Below, piece by piece: positions 45,055 through 53,633 of a stretch of 64,000 bases of DNA (positions within the stretch are counted from its first letter, which is position 1; every line of letters begins with the position of its first letter). Source of the stretch: Streptomyces sp. NBC_00390 (GTDB taxonomy: Bacteria > Actinomycetota > Actinomycetes > Streptomycetales > Streptomycetaceae). A program made the position numbers and the translations under genes. The stretch lies in the NCBI RefSeq assembly GCF_036057275.1, contig NZ_CP107945.1, forward strand, positions 7,378,001-7,442,000, written 5' to 3'. The notes beneath the pieces are model-generated. The model ran no database searches. It was not told the origin of the DNA and was given only the letters and a program-made list of their open reading frames with translations.

Positions 45055-46004
45055 TCGGACTCCGGTCCTGGGTCGCCCGGCGGCTGCTGCTCGGCGTGGC
45101 GCAGACGGCAGCCGTCGTGCTGCTCGTCTTCGCCCTCACCGAGGCGCTGCCGGGCGACGCCGCAGTGGCGCTCGCCGGCGACCAGCCCGACCCTGAGCGG
45201 ATCGCGGCCATCCGCGAGGCGATGCATCTGGACCGGCCGGCGTACGAACGCCTGGCGGACTGGGCGGCCGGGCTGCTGCACGGCGACTTCGGCACGTCCC
45301 TGGCGTCGGGGCGGCCCGTCAGCACGTACATCGCGGACGGCTTCGGGCCGACCGTGCTGCTCGCCGTGCTCACGATGGTGCTGCTGGTGCCCGCCGGGGT
45401 CGGCCTCGGTGTGCTGGCCGCCCGCCACGAGGGGCGTCTCGTGGACCGGCTCGTCAGTTCGGTGGCGCTGGGCGTGTACGCGGTCCCGGAGTTCGCCTTC
45501 GGCGTGCTGCTGGTCACCGTGTTCGCCCTGCGCCTCGGCTGGCTGCCGCCGACCGCCGTCGGCTACGGCACCGACCTGCTCGCCCACCCCGCGGCGCTGG
45601 TGATCCCCGTTCTCGTCCTGCTGTCGCGGCCGGTATGTTCGCTGGCGCGCCTGGTACGGGCGGGCATGATCGATGCGCTGGCCTCGCCGTACGTCGCCCA
45701 GGCCCGCCGCTACGGCATCTCCGGCGTCCGCATCCGTTACATGCACGCGCTGCCCAACGCCATCGCGCCTGCCGCCCAGCAACTTGCCCGCACGGTCGAC
45801 TGGTTGCTGTGCGGGGTCATCGTCGTGGAGGCGCTGTATGTGATCCCCGGGCTCGGAACGGTGCTGATGAATGCTGTCGCCGAAAGGGATGTTCCGGTGG
45901 TGCAGGGCCTCGCGGTGGTCTTCGGGCTGACCGCTGTCGCCCTCAATCTGGGCGCCGACCTGGTCGCCCACCGCTTCGCGCCGCGGGCGGGGGTGGCCGC
46001 ATGA
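45051..46004 (+). CDS. ABC transporter permease (DppB/CntB type)
   Basis: A 317-residue permease starting at GTG. It has six membrane segments, with the typical opening (GVAQTAAVVLLVFALTEALP), the P-loop-like GDAAVALAGDQPDPERIAAI and the EAA-like cytoplasmic loop YVAQARRYGISGVRIRYMHA. It forms a heterodimer with the next gene product. It overlaps the binding-protein gene and the second permease gene by start-stop sharing. Confidence 0.9.
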   Translation: MIGLRSWVARRLLLGVAQTAAVVLLVFALTEALPGDAAVALAGDQPDPERIAAIREAMHLDRPAYERLADWAAGLLHGDFGTSLASGRPVSTYIADGFGPTVLLAVLTMVLLVPAGVGLGVLAARHEGRLVDRLVSSVALGVYAVPEFAFGVLLVTVFALRLGWLPPTAVGYGTDLLAHPAALVIPVLVLLSRPVCSLARLVRAGMIDALASPYVAQARRYGISGVRIRYMHALPNAIAPAAQQLARTVDWLLCGVIVVEALYVIPGLGTVLMNAVAERDVPVVQGLAVVFGLTAVALNLGADLVAHRFAPRAGVAA

Positions 46005-46816
46005 GACACCGCGCCATGCTCGGTGCGCTGATCGTCGGCGTACCGCTCGCCCTAGCCCTGCTCGGACCGCTGTTCGCCGGAGCCCCTGGCCCACGGGCCG
46101 CCTCCTTCACCCTCGGCGGCGAACACTGGCTCGGCACCGACTTCGTCGGACGGGACGTCTGGCGGCAAGTGCTGCTCGGCGGACGGTCCGTGGTCCTCGT
46201 GGCCCTGGCCGCGACTTCACTGGCCTACCTGGTGGCCCTGCCGGTCGGACTCATCAGCGCGCTCACCCACCGGACATGGCTCGAAGAGCTGCTGATGCGG
46301 CCCGTGGACGTGCTGCTCGCCGTGCCGTCGCTGCTGATGATCCTGCTGGTGGCCGCCGTCTTCTCGCCAGGGGTGGCGGGACTCTCACTGCTTGTGGCCC
46401 TGGTCAACATCCCGGACGCCGCGCGGATCGTCCGCGCGGCCGCGGCCGAAGCTGCCTCACGCCCGGCCGTCGAAGCACTGCGCATGCAGGGCGAGACCTG
46501 GTGGCGCATGGCCGTCGGCTATGTCGGCAGGTCGATCGCGCGCACACTCGCCGCAGACGCGGGCGTACGCCTCACAGGCGCGCTCTACCTGGTGGCCACC
46601 GCGGCCTTCCTCGGCGTGGGAGTCGCGCCGGACGCCTCCGACTGGGCCGTGATGGTGGACCGCAACCGTACGGGCCTGTTCGTCCAGCCCTGGGCCGTGG
46701 TCGTCCCGGCCCTGATGATCGTCGCCCTGACCATGGGCGGCAACCTGCTCTCCGACGCCGTACTGGAAAAGACGCCGTACTGGAAAAGAGGAAACGCACG
46801 TGACCGCGGTCGCTGA
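46001..46816 (+). CDS. ABC transporter permease (DppC/CntC type), 3' end altered
   Basis: A 271-residue permease with the DppC features: a long N-terminal segment, HWLGTDFVGRDVWRQVLLGG and an EAA-like loop (AAEAASRPAVEALRMQGETW). A 17-bp tandem duplication at 46754-46787 shifts the reading frame near the C-terminus. Without it the protein would end ...LEKRKRT at a TGA (46801-46803) overlapping the next start, as elsewhere in this operon. As it is, the last residues are TPYWKRGNARDRGR and the gene overlaps the ATPase gene by 17 bp. The core fold is unaffected. Confidence 0.88.
   Translation: MRHRAMLGALIVGVPLALALLGPLFAGAPGPRAASFTLGGEHWLGTDFVGRDVWRQVLLGGRSVVLVALAATSLAYLVALPVGLISALTHRTWLEELLMRPVDVLLAVPSLLMILLVAAVFSPGVAGLSLLVALVNIPDAARIVRAAAAEAASRPAVEALRMQGETWWRMAVGYVGRSIARTLAADAGVRLTGALYLVATAAFLGVGVAPDASDWAVMVDRNRTGLFVQPWAVVVPALMIVALTMGGNLLSDAVLEKTPYWKRGNARDRGR
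46754..46787 (+). repeat. 17-bp perfect tandem duplication
   Basis: GACGCCGTACTGGAAAA occurs twice in a row (46754-46770 and 46771-46787) at the 3' end of the second permease gene. Because 17 is not a multiple of three, the copy changes the frame and the C-terminus. Confidence 0.95.
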
Positions 46817-48341
46817 GATCAAGGACCTACGCGTCGAGATCGACGGCCGCGCGATCGTCGACGGCGTCAGCTTTCAGGTCCGGCCGGGGAAGGTCACGGC
46901 ACTCGTCGGCGCGTCCGGCAGCGGTAAGACAACCACGGGCCTCGCGCTGCTCGGCGAGTACCCGGCGGGTGCCCGTGTGACTGGTGACGTACGCGTATCC
47001 AACGGCCTCGTCGGATATGTACCCCAGCACCCCGGCGCCGTCCTCAACCCCGCACGCCGGGTCGGCGCGCTGCTGCGGGACATCGCCCGCGAGCAGGGGT
47101 CGGGCCTGCCCAGGCCCGAGCGCCGGGCCGCCGCCCGAACGCGCATCCTGCACGCACTCTCGGCCGCACAGCTCCCGGAGGGCGAGTCCCTGCTTCGGCG
47201 CTATCCGCACCAGCTCTCGGGTGGCCAGCAGCAACGCGCCGTCCTGGCACAGGCACTGCTGCTCGGCGCCAGTGTTGTGGTCGCGGACGAGCCGACCACG
47301 GGGCAGGACGTGCTGACGAAGCGGCACATCGTCGACCAGCTGGCGGCGGTCGCCCGGCAGGGTGTCGCTGTGGTCCTGCTGAGCCACGACCTGGACGTCG
47401 TCCGGGCCCTGGCCGACGAGGTTCTGGTCATGCGCGGCGGCCGAATTGTGGAGGCGGCCCCCGCAGGGCAACTGTGGCTCGCACCGCGACATCCCTGGAC
47501 TGCCGAACTCCTGGCAGCAGACGGGAAGACAGACGACAGCCCGCCCGTGCGCGAAGGACACGTGGCACTCCAGGTACGTGGCCTCACCGCCCGGCACCGC
47601 GACGGCGCCCGCAGTACCAAGGAAGTGGTGCGCATCCCCGAACTCACCCTCCGCTCAGGCGAGTGCCTGGCCGTCGTCGGCCGCTCCGGAAGCGGCAAGA
47701 CAACGCTCGCCCGCTGCCTCGCCGGACTCCACCGGGACTACGCAGGTGAAGTCCTGCTCGACACCACCCCGCTCCCGCGCAGCCTGCGCGCCCGGACCCG
47801 TGAACAACTGGCCGCTGTGCAGTACGTCTTCCAGGACGCGAAGGCCGCGTTCGACGAACACCGACCGGTCCTGGACCAGGTGGCACGCACGGCGGTGCGG
47901 CTGCGAGGAGCGGACCCGCGAGAGGCTCTTGCGGAGGCCTTGAACACCCTGACCGGCCTCGGCCTCACCGAGGAGCTGGCGCGGCGCAGGCCCGGCCAGC
48001 TGTCCGGCGGCGAACTCCAACGGACCGCGCTCGCCCGGGCCCTGCTCGCCCGGCCACGGGTGCTGATCTGCGACGAGATCACCTCCGGCCTCGACACGGT
48101 CACCCGGTGCGGCCTCCTGGACACGCTCGCCGTCCTGCTGAGCGACCGACCCGAACTGGCCCTGGTCCTGATCACCCACGACCTCGACACCGCAGCGACT
48201 GCCGCCCGGATCGCCGTACTGGACGCCGGCGAGCTCATCGAGCAGGGGCCGGCACAACAGGTGCTCACCGCGCCGCGGCACGGATTCACTGCTTCACTCG
48301 TGGCAGGTTCGGCGGGTCTGGTAGCGAATTTCCGTCCCTGA
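46800..48341 (+). CDS. ABC transporter ATP-binding protein with two ATPase domains (DppDF/CntDF fusion)
   Basis: A 513-residue protein starting at the GTG at 46800, with GAGGAAAC upstream. Domain 1: Walker A GASGSGKTTTG (about 36-46), signature LSGGQQQRAVLAQAL and Walker B VVVADEPTTGQD. Domain 2 (from about 255): Walker A GRSGSGKTTLARCL, signature LSGGELQRTALARAL and Walker B VLICDEITSGLD. A single polypeptide thus replaces the two ATPases of Dpp/Cnt systems and would energise the importer formed with the two permeases and the binding lipoprotein. It is the last gene of the operon. Confidence 0.9.
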   Translation: MTAVAEIKDLRVEIDGRAIVDGVSFQVRPGKVTALVGASGSGKTTTGLALLGEYPAGARVTGDVRVSNGLVGYVPQHPGAVLNPARRVGALLRDIAREQGSGLPRPERRAAARTRILHALSAAQLPEGESLLRRYPHQLSGGQQQRAVLAQALLLGASVVVADEPTTGQDVLTKRHIVDQLAAVARQGVAVVLLSHDLDVVRALADEVLVMRGGRIVEAAPAGQLWLAPRHPWTAELLAADGKTDDSPPVREGHVALQVRGLTARHRDGARSTKEVVRIPELTLRSGECLAVVGRSGSGKTTLARCLAGLHRDYAGEVLLDTTPLPRSLRARTREQLAAVQYVFQDAKAAFDEHRPVLDQVARTAVRLRGADPREALAEALNTLTGLGLTEELARRRPGQLSGGELQRTALARALLARPRVLICDEITSGLDTVTRCGLLDTLAVLLSDRPELALVLITHDLDTAATAARIAVLDAGELIEQGPAQQVLTAPRHGFTASLVAGSAGLVANFRP

Positions 48342-48747
48342 CTGGTCGGGGACCGTTGCCTTTGATCTCGCCGTTCCAGCTCCAACGCGGCTGGGGGGTG
48401 GCCTCGTCCCGCAGGTTGCGACGTAGTGCGTGAAGGCTGTGGCGGCGGGGTGATCGTGGCGAACCCCAAGCCGTCGGAGAGTGCTGAGTCCAGCATGTGG
48501 GTCCGGCCCGACCGGATCTGGCTTGCTCGCCGTGCAGCCGGTTCGAACCGGCTGCAGCTCACCTGGAGGGGGCGCCCCATTGCCATGGACACGTTGGTGG
48601 CAGCGACTGCCTCAACCGCGCGACATGGGTTGTCTGAAACCGTTCCGGGTTTGATCGAGGCTCTAGGTTGTGAGTGTGACCTGGGGTTTTGAGTTCTGCT
48701 GGTGGTAGATGGGGGGCTGGCTCCGGGCATAACGTGCAGTCGGTTCT
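48342..48747. other. Intergenic region after the ABC operon
   Basis: About 400 bp without a recognisable gene; a short plus-strand frame from 48426 has no family likeness. It holds the 24-bp palindrome at 48533. Confidence 0.45.
48533..48556. repeat. 24-bp perfect palindrome
   Basis: TGCAGCCGGTTC and its exact complement GAACCGGCTGCA meet without a spacer. The centre, GGTTCGAACC, resembles a tRNA T-loop, but no tRNA surrounds it. It could be a cruciform, a protein-binding site or an attachment-site relic. Confidence 0.7.
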
Positions 48748-48786
48748 CCCCCGGCGCCGTCGGCATGCGCGCGACGGCGCCGGGGG
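48748..48786. terminator. GC-rich hairpin, probable terminator
   Basis: A 15-bp perfect stem (CCCCCGGCGCCGTCG and its complement) with a 9-nt loop lies between the ABC operon and the helicase promoter. It probably stops upstream transcription. Confidence 0.6.
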
Positions 48787-48824
48787 GTGATTCCGGTGTC
48801 CCGATCTCGTTGTTGAACGATCCG

Positions 48825-48830
48825 TATAAT
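48825..48830 (+). promoter_or_regulatory. Consensus TATAAT -10 element of the DEAD-box gene
   Basis: A perfect TATAAT, rare in such GC-rich DNA, lies 87 bp before the helicase start. A good -35 is not evident at 17 bp. Transcription would begin near 48837 and include the hairpin at 48850. Confidence 0.55.
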
Positions 48831-48849
48831 GGGGGCACGCTTCGACGCC

Positions 48850-48883
48850 GCCGGGGCCCGTACCAAGAGGTACGGGCCCCGGC
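48850..48883 (+). promoter_or_regulatory. Leader hairpin of the DEAD-box helicase mRNA
   Basis: GCCGGGGCCCGTACC and its complement form a perfect 15-bp stem with an AAGA loop, 33 bp before the ATG at 48917. It lies inside the predicted leader and could act as an attenuator or as an RNA substrate for autoregulation. Confidence 0.65.
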
Positions 48884-48916
48884 TCGTTCCGGGCGCCAGA
48901 CCGAGGAAGGTTCCCC

Positions 48917-50335
48917 ATGAACGCACCGCTGCCGGCCCCTGCACGCTCCCGTGCCGACAAGCCCCGGCGTGCCACAGCGCCGCAGGGGGAACTGTCGATG
49001 CCACGGACGGTGATCCCGGGCCTGCCGCCGGTCGAGTCCTTCGACGCACTCGGGCTGCCGCCGGAGCTGATGGAGACGATGACCGGCCTCGGGGTGAAGG
49101 AGCCGTTCCCGATCCAGGCGGCGACCCTGCCCAACGCGCTGGCCGGCCGCGATGTCCTCGGCCGCGCGCGGACCGGTTCCGGCAAGACGCTCGCTTTCGG
49201 GCTTGCGCTGCTCGTCCGGACGGCAGGCCTGCGAGCGGAGTCGAAGCGGCCGCTCGCACTGGTCCTGGTGCCCACGCGGGAACTCGCGCAGCAGGTGAGC
49301 GACGCGCTGGCGCCGTACGCGCAGGCGCTGAAGGTGCGGCTGGCGACGGTGGTCGGCGGGTTGTCGATCAACCGGCAGTCGGAGCTGCTGCGGAGCGGCG
49401 CCGACGTGGTCATCGCGACGCCGGGGAGGCTGGCCGACCTGGTGTCACGCCGGGACTGCCACCTGAACCAGGTGCGGATCACGGTGCTGGACGAGGCGGA
49501 TCAGATGTGCGACCTCGGTTTCCTGCCTCAGGTTTCGGAGATCCTGGACCAGGTCCGTCCCGACGGGCAGCGACTGCTGTTCTCGGCCACGCTGGACCGC
49601 AACATCGATCAGCTGGTACGGAGCTACCTGCGCGACCCGGTGCTCGCCTCGGTCGACAAGGTGGCGGGCTCGGTCACCACGATGGAGCACCACGTGCTCA
49701 ACATCCACGCCGCCGACAAGTTTGCGACCGCGACCGAGATCGCCGCACGCGACGGCCGGGTACTGATGTTCCTGGACACCAAGGCCGGCGTCGACCAGTT
49801 CACCCGTCAACTGCGGGCCAGCGGCATACAGGCCGCTGCCCTGCACAGCGGGAAGTCGCAGCCGCAGCGCACGCACACGCTCGCCAGGTTCAAGGACGGT
49901 GAGATCACCGTGCTGGTGGCCACCAATGTCGCGGCGCGGGGGATTCACATCGACGCGCTCGACCTCGTCGTCAACGTCGACCCGCCGGCCGACGCCAAGG
50001 ACTACCTGCACCGTGGTGGGCGCACCGCACGCGCCGGGGAGTCCGGGAACGTGGTCACCCTGGTCACCCCCAACCAGCGACGCGATGTGAACCGGATGAT
50101 GTCCGACGCCGGGATCCGGCCGACTGTCACACAGGTGCGCTCCGGCGAGGAGAAGCTGACCACCATCACCGGGGCGAAGCGCCCGCCGATCGGGGGGAGG
50201 ACCAGCGGCGGCAACGCCCCCTTCCGCGGCCTCGGCACCCGTCCGGGCCGCCCCGCGAAGGAGTCCCGCAAAGCCGCCGAAGCCCGTAAGACCGCGGAAG
50301 CCCGCGCAGCGGCCCGGGTACGCAAGGGCCGCTGA
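48917..50335 (+). CDS. DEAD-box ATP-dependent RNA helicase
   Basis: A 472-residue helicase. Motifs: Q motif FPIQAATLP, I ARTGSGKT, Ia PTRELAQQ, II DEAD in VLDEADQM, III SAT, IV VLMFLDTKAG, V ATNVAARGIHI and VI HRGGRTARAG. The C-terminal tail (about 400-472) is rich in Arg, Ala, Lys and Gly and probably binds RNA. The family unwinds structured RNA in cold shock, ribosome assembly or mRNA decay. AGGAAGG upstream of the ATG supports the start. The leader carries a strong hairpin. Confidence 0.93.
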   Translation: MNAPLPAPARSRADKPRRATAPQGELSMPRTVIPGLPPVESFDALGLPPELMETMTGLGVKEPFPIQAATLPNALAGRDVLGRARTGSGKTLAFGLALLVRTAGLRAESKRPLALVLVPTRELAQQVSDALAPYAQALKVRLATVVGGLSINRQSELLRSGADVVIATPGRLADLVSRRDCHLNQVRITVLDEADQMCDLGFLPQVSEILDQVRPDGQRLLFSATLDRNIDQLVRSYLRDPVLASVDKVAGSVTTMEHHVLNIHAADKFATATEIAARDGRVLMFLDTKAGVDQFTRQLRASGIQAAALHSGKSQPQRTHTLARFKDGEITVLVATNVAARGIHIDALDLVVNVDPPADAKDYLHRGGRTARAGESGNVVTLVTPNQRRDVNRMMSDAGIRPTVTQVRSGEEKLTTITGAKRPPIGGRTSGGNAPFRGLGTRPGRPAKESRKAAEARKTAEARAAARVRKGR

Positions 50336-50411
50336 CGCGGGACGAACCGGCCGGAGAGAGACGTGGCGGGCGGCCTTTGTGCGAAGGCACCGCGCGACGT
50401 CTCGCTGCTGG

Positions 50412-50951
50412 TCAGCGGTTGCTTGAAGTCCCGGTCGACCGTGTCCGCCAGGACCGGGGGTGCGGGCACCGAAGCCGGTCAGGTCCGTAATAGGTCTGCT
50501 TCGGCCTCATCGAGTAGTACAGGTAGTTCCGCTCGGCGGTGGTGCCGGACCAGGCCTGCACGGCGCGCCAGTACCTGGGGCCTTCGCCGGGGGCATCGCC
50601 GTCCGGGTAGAGCACGATGCCCATGACGCCGTGCATCACTTCACGCTCTTCGGTCGTGTAGATGACGTCGGCGCCTTCCCGGTAGTCGATGACGCGTGCC
50701 CAGAACGGCCCGTGCAGGCCGAGCGCCCTGGGCAGCTCCAGGTGGCGGTCGATGAACTCGTCACCGCTGATCATCCCGTCGTGGGCGAACGGCGCCTCTG
50801 CCGCCATGTACGGCATGGCAAACATCTCGCCACGGCTTCTGGCGTGGAGGAAGTCCGCGGCCTCCAGCAGAGTCAGCCTTTCGAGCGATCGCGTCTGGAG
50901 AGACCGCGAGGTCTCCAACTCCTTGGGGGCGTATGCGCCGCAGTCAGTCAT
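50412..50951 (-). CDS. Hypothetical protein
   Basis: A 179-residue soluble protein: MTDCGAYAPKELETSRSLQT, then LTLLEAADFLHARSRGEMFA, FIDRHLELPRALGLHGPFWA and VIYTTEEREVMHGVMGIVLY. The codon bias is good to about 50480. The last residues (CPHPRSWRTRSTGTSSNR) look unlike the rest, so the 3' end may be frameshifted or replaced. No family is recognised. The ATG at 50951 is chosen because upstream codons have poor bias. Confidence 0.5.
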   Translation of the reverse strand: MTDCGAYAPKELETSRSLQTRSLERLTLLEAADFLHARSRGEMFAMPYMAAEAPFAHDGMISGDEFIDRHLELPRALGLHGPFWARVIDYREGADVIYTTEEREVMHGVMGIVLYPDGDAPGEGPRYWRAVQAWSGTTAERNYLYYSMRPKQTYYGPDRLRCPHPRSWRTRSTGTSSNR

Positions 50952-51306
50952 GGAGACACCTGCCAGTTCCGGTGAATCGTTCCCTGTCCCGCTCCGTGGT
51001 CGTTGCCTGCCGCCGGCCGGCCGATGAGGGGGCGGGTGTGATGGCGGCATGCACAGCCTGTTCCAGTGGTCCTGCGCCGGACCAAAACCTTGGCGCCGAC
51101 GGACGGCATGGCCGGGATCCGTCCTTGGCCATATGCTCAAGGGTCGGGGAAGCTGCCCGTTTCAACCATCCGGCAGGTGTCCGGAACCACCCCCGCCGAC
51201 TGGCTGGCGCAGCTCGCCGCCCGGCCGGATTCGGTGTCGGGCACCCGCGGGGCGTCCCTCCGCGTGGTACGAATCGGACAGTGGCCCGATGGCGAGTGGA
51301 GCCCGC

Positions 51307-51972
51307 GTGATCCGGGTATTGGTGGTCGACGATGAGGCCTTGATCCGTACCGGCTTCCAGCGCATCCTCGATGCGGCGGACGGTATCGAGGTCGTGGCTG
51401 CGGTCCCTGGTGGCCAGGCGGTCCGGACGGCCCAGCAGGTACGTCCCGACGTCGTGCTGCTGGACATCCGGATGCCGGACGTGGACGGACTCACCGTCCT
51501 GGCCGGCCTCCGTCGGCTGCCGCACCCTCCGGTCGTGGCCATGCTCACGACGTTCGACATGGACGAGTACGTGGCAAAGGCGCTTCGCTCCGGCGCCGCC
51601 GGCTTCCTGCTCAAGGACACCGACCCTGAGGAGCTTCCTTTCCTGGTGCGGGCCCTGGCCGAAGGCGGCACCGTGCTGTCGTCCAAGGTCACGCGGACGG
51701 TTGTGGACGGCTATCTCGAAGCCGGCTTGCAGGAACCCGCTGCCCGCGGCCTCGGCCGGCTGACCGACCGCGAGCGGGACGTACTCGTCCTCATCGCCGA
51801 GGGACTGTCCAACACCGACATCGCCGCGCGGATGCACCTGAGCACCGGCACGGTCAAGGACCATGTGAGCGCCATCCTCACCAAGCTGGAGGTGGGCAGC
51901 CGCGTCCAGGCCGCCCTGCTCGCCGAACGGGCGGGACTTCTCAGGCCGACGCGGGACCAGGAGGGGGAATGA
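51307..51972 (+). CDS. NarL/LuxR-family response regulator
   Basis: A 221-residue response regulator. The GTG at 51307 (VIRVLVVDDE) has GGAG five bases upstream; an in-frame ATG at 51289 is possible. The receiver domain has the acidic pair D8-D9, the phosphoacceptor D53 (LLDIRMPD), T in MLTTFD and K in LLKDTDP. The LuxR HTH follows (LTDRERDVLVLIAEGLSNTD, IAARMHLSTGTVKDHVSAIL). It overlaps the kinase gene by ATGA and forms a two-component pair. Confidence 0.93.
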   Translation: MIRVLVVDDEALIRTGFQRILDAADGIEVVAAVPGGQAVRTAQQVRPDVVLLDIRMPDVDGLTVLAGLRRLPHPPVVAMLTTFDMDEYVAKALRSGAAGFLLKDTDPEELPFLVRALAEGGTVLSSKVTRTVVDGYLEAGLQEPAARGLGRLTDRERDVLVLIAEGLSNTDIAARMHLSTGTVKDHVSAILTKLEVGSRVQAALLAERAGLLRPTRDQEGE

Positions 51973-53069
51973 CCCCCCGCCACCTGCCCGCCCCGCTGCT
52001 GGACGCCGCCCTCGTCGGAGTCTCGCTGCTCGACGTCTGGGCCAACGTCGGCACCAGCGAGCCGCTACGCCTGGCCTGCGCCCTGGCCGCTGCCCTCTGC
52101 CTTGTGCTGCGCCGTCGCCTTCCGCTGCTGACTTTCCTGCTGACCCTGCCCGCAGTCATGCTCTCCGACGCGGTCTTCGCCGCGCTGGCCGCGCTGTACA
52201 CCCTCGCCTCGCTCACCCGCCGACGCACCCTCCTCACTCTGTGTGCGGTGACGTTCACGATCAGCGACATCACCTCGTGGCCGGCACCGCACTTCGACCT
52301 GCGCACCTCGACCTTGATCACTCTGGGCTACACCGGGGCGACGGCGGGCGCGGCCGTCTTTCTCGGCCAGCTCGTCCAGGCCCGGCGTGACCTGTCGCTG
52401 CGGATCGCGGAGATCTCCGAGGCGCGTGACCACGAGCGGCTGCTGACCGACCAGACCGTGCTGGCAAGGGAACGCGCGCAGCTCGCCCGGGAGATGCATG
52501 ACGTGGTCTCCCACCAGGTCAGCCTGATTGCGGTGCGGGCCGGAGCGCTCCAGGTCGGCACCCGGGACGCCGAGGTCAAGGAAGCCGCAGCCACGATCCG
52601 GCGGCTGAGCGTACAGACCCTGGACGAACTGCGGCACATGGTCAGCGTCCTGCGTGCCTCCGGCGGCCGCCCCACGGAGCTGACCCCGCAACCGTCCCTG
52701 GCCGACCTGCGGCAACTGGTCGACAACAGCGGCATCGAGGCCGAGCTGCAGACGGACCTCCCCGACGGCCTCCCCCCGACCGTCCAGCGCGCCATCTACC
52801 GCACCGTCCAGGAAGCGCTGACCAACGTACGCAAGCACGCCCCCGGCGCCACCACGACGATTCGCATGTCCCACGAGGGCGGCACCGTCCGTGTCACGGT
52901 CACCAACACCGCACCGACCCGGCGCGCTCTTCCTCTGCCCAGTGCGCACTACGGTCTGGTCGGCCTGCGTCAGCGCGCCGCGCTCCTCGGCGGAACCGTC
53001 ACCTCCGGCCCCACGGCCGACGGCGGCTACGAACTTCGCCTGGAGCTTCCGGACATGGTCGCGCCGTGA
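51969..53069 (+). CDS. NarL-type sensor histidine kinase
   Basis: A 366-residue kinase with four to five N-terminal membrane segments (about 8-135) and almost no extracytoplasmic loops, so the sensed signal is probably in or at the membrane. The HisKA_3 dimerisation domain holds the phosphoacceptor H177 in REMHDVVSHQ. The HATPase_c domain follows (VQEALTNVRKHAPGA, HYGLVGLRQRAALLGG). The start codon overlaps the regulator stop. Nearby targets are unknown; the diaminopropionate operon downstream is a possibility. Confidence 0.92.
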   Translation: MTPRHLPAPLLDAALVGVSLLDVWANVGTSEPLRLACALAAALCLVLRRRLPLLTFLLTLPAVMLSDAVFAALAALYTLASLTRRRTLLTLCAVTFTISDITSWPAPHFDLRTSTLITLGYTGATAGAAVFLGQLVQARRDLSLRIAEISEARDHERLLTDQTVLARERAQLAREMHDVVSHQVSLIAVRAGALQVGTRDAEVKEAAATIRRLSVQTLDELRHMVSVLRASGGRPTELTPQPSLADLRQLVDNSGIEAELQTDLPDGLPPTVQRAIYRTVQEALTNVRKHAPGATTTIRMSHEGGTVRVTVTNTAPTRRALPLPSAHYGLVGLRQRAALLGGTVTSGPTADGGYELRLELPDMVAP

Positions 53070-53100
53070 CCGAGATCCCCGGCCCAGTGCCCGGGAGTCG

Positions 53101-53541
53101 TCAGTCCCAGAGTTTGTACGTCACTTCCCGCTCCGTGTGCGCAGGCCTGCTGTCGGTGTAGGTGAGTTGCATCCGGCTGAAGTGCTGGAGCTCAGGATGC
53201 TTCTTCCAGGTCGCTGGGCGGTCGAGCCTCACGGTGACGGGGTAGGAGTGGAATTTGCCCGCGGCGCAGTAGGGCTGACAGTCGTTCACCACGTCGAGTC
53301 CTCTGGCCACTGCGGACGTCGGGCCCCAACTGGACCACTGGAGTTCGGTGAGGCGGTTGTTGCCGTCCCCGCAGGCGAGCAGGAAGTCGGCCGGGCGTAC
53401 TTGTGGTTTCCAGAAACAGTCGACGGCCACCACGTGAGCGGGCGAGGGAGACACTGCGGAAGCGGATGCCGGCACTCCTGCTGTTGCGAGCGCTGCGGCA
53501 GCGCACAACATGACCGCTGTTCTGAGCTTGTTCCTCTGCAT
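53101..53541 (-). CDS. Small secreted protein
   Basis: A 146-residue protein with a signal peptide (MQRNKLRTAVMLCAAAALAT, cleavage probably after SASA). The mature domain is about 115 residues with several cysteines (CFWKP, ACGDGNN, CQPYC) and strand-like segments (RLTELQWSSWGP, FSRMQLTYTDSR). It resembles small secreted Streptomyces proteins of unknown function. It is monocistronic and converges on the kinase gene. Confidence 0.75.
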   Translation of the reverse strand: MQRNKLRTAVMLCAAAALATAGVPASASAVSPSPAHVVAVDCFWKPQVRPADFLLACGDGNNRLTELQWSSWGPTSAVARGLDVVNDCQPYCAAGKFHSYPVTVRLDRPATWKKHPELQHFSRMQLTYTDSRPAHTEREVTYKLWD

Positions 53542-53633
53542 GTCGGCTCCTCAGCTGCCTCTTTTCGAGCCCATGTGGCTCTGCGTGTACACCTTGGTCC
53601 GGCGCGTCACGACGCCCGCCTCCGCCTGCCCCT

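Noticed and set aside
37108-48341. Staphylopine/pseudopaline-type opine metallophore operon
   Set aside because: The transport genes fit, but no nicotianamine-synthase-like or opine dehydrogenase gene is present.
48533-48556. tRNA gene suggested by the GGTTCGAACC core
   Set aside because: No cloverleaf can be drawn around it; the segment is simply palindromic.
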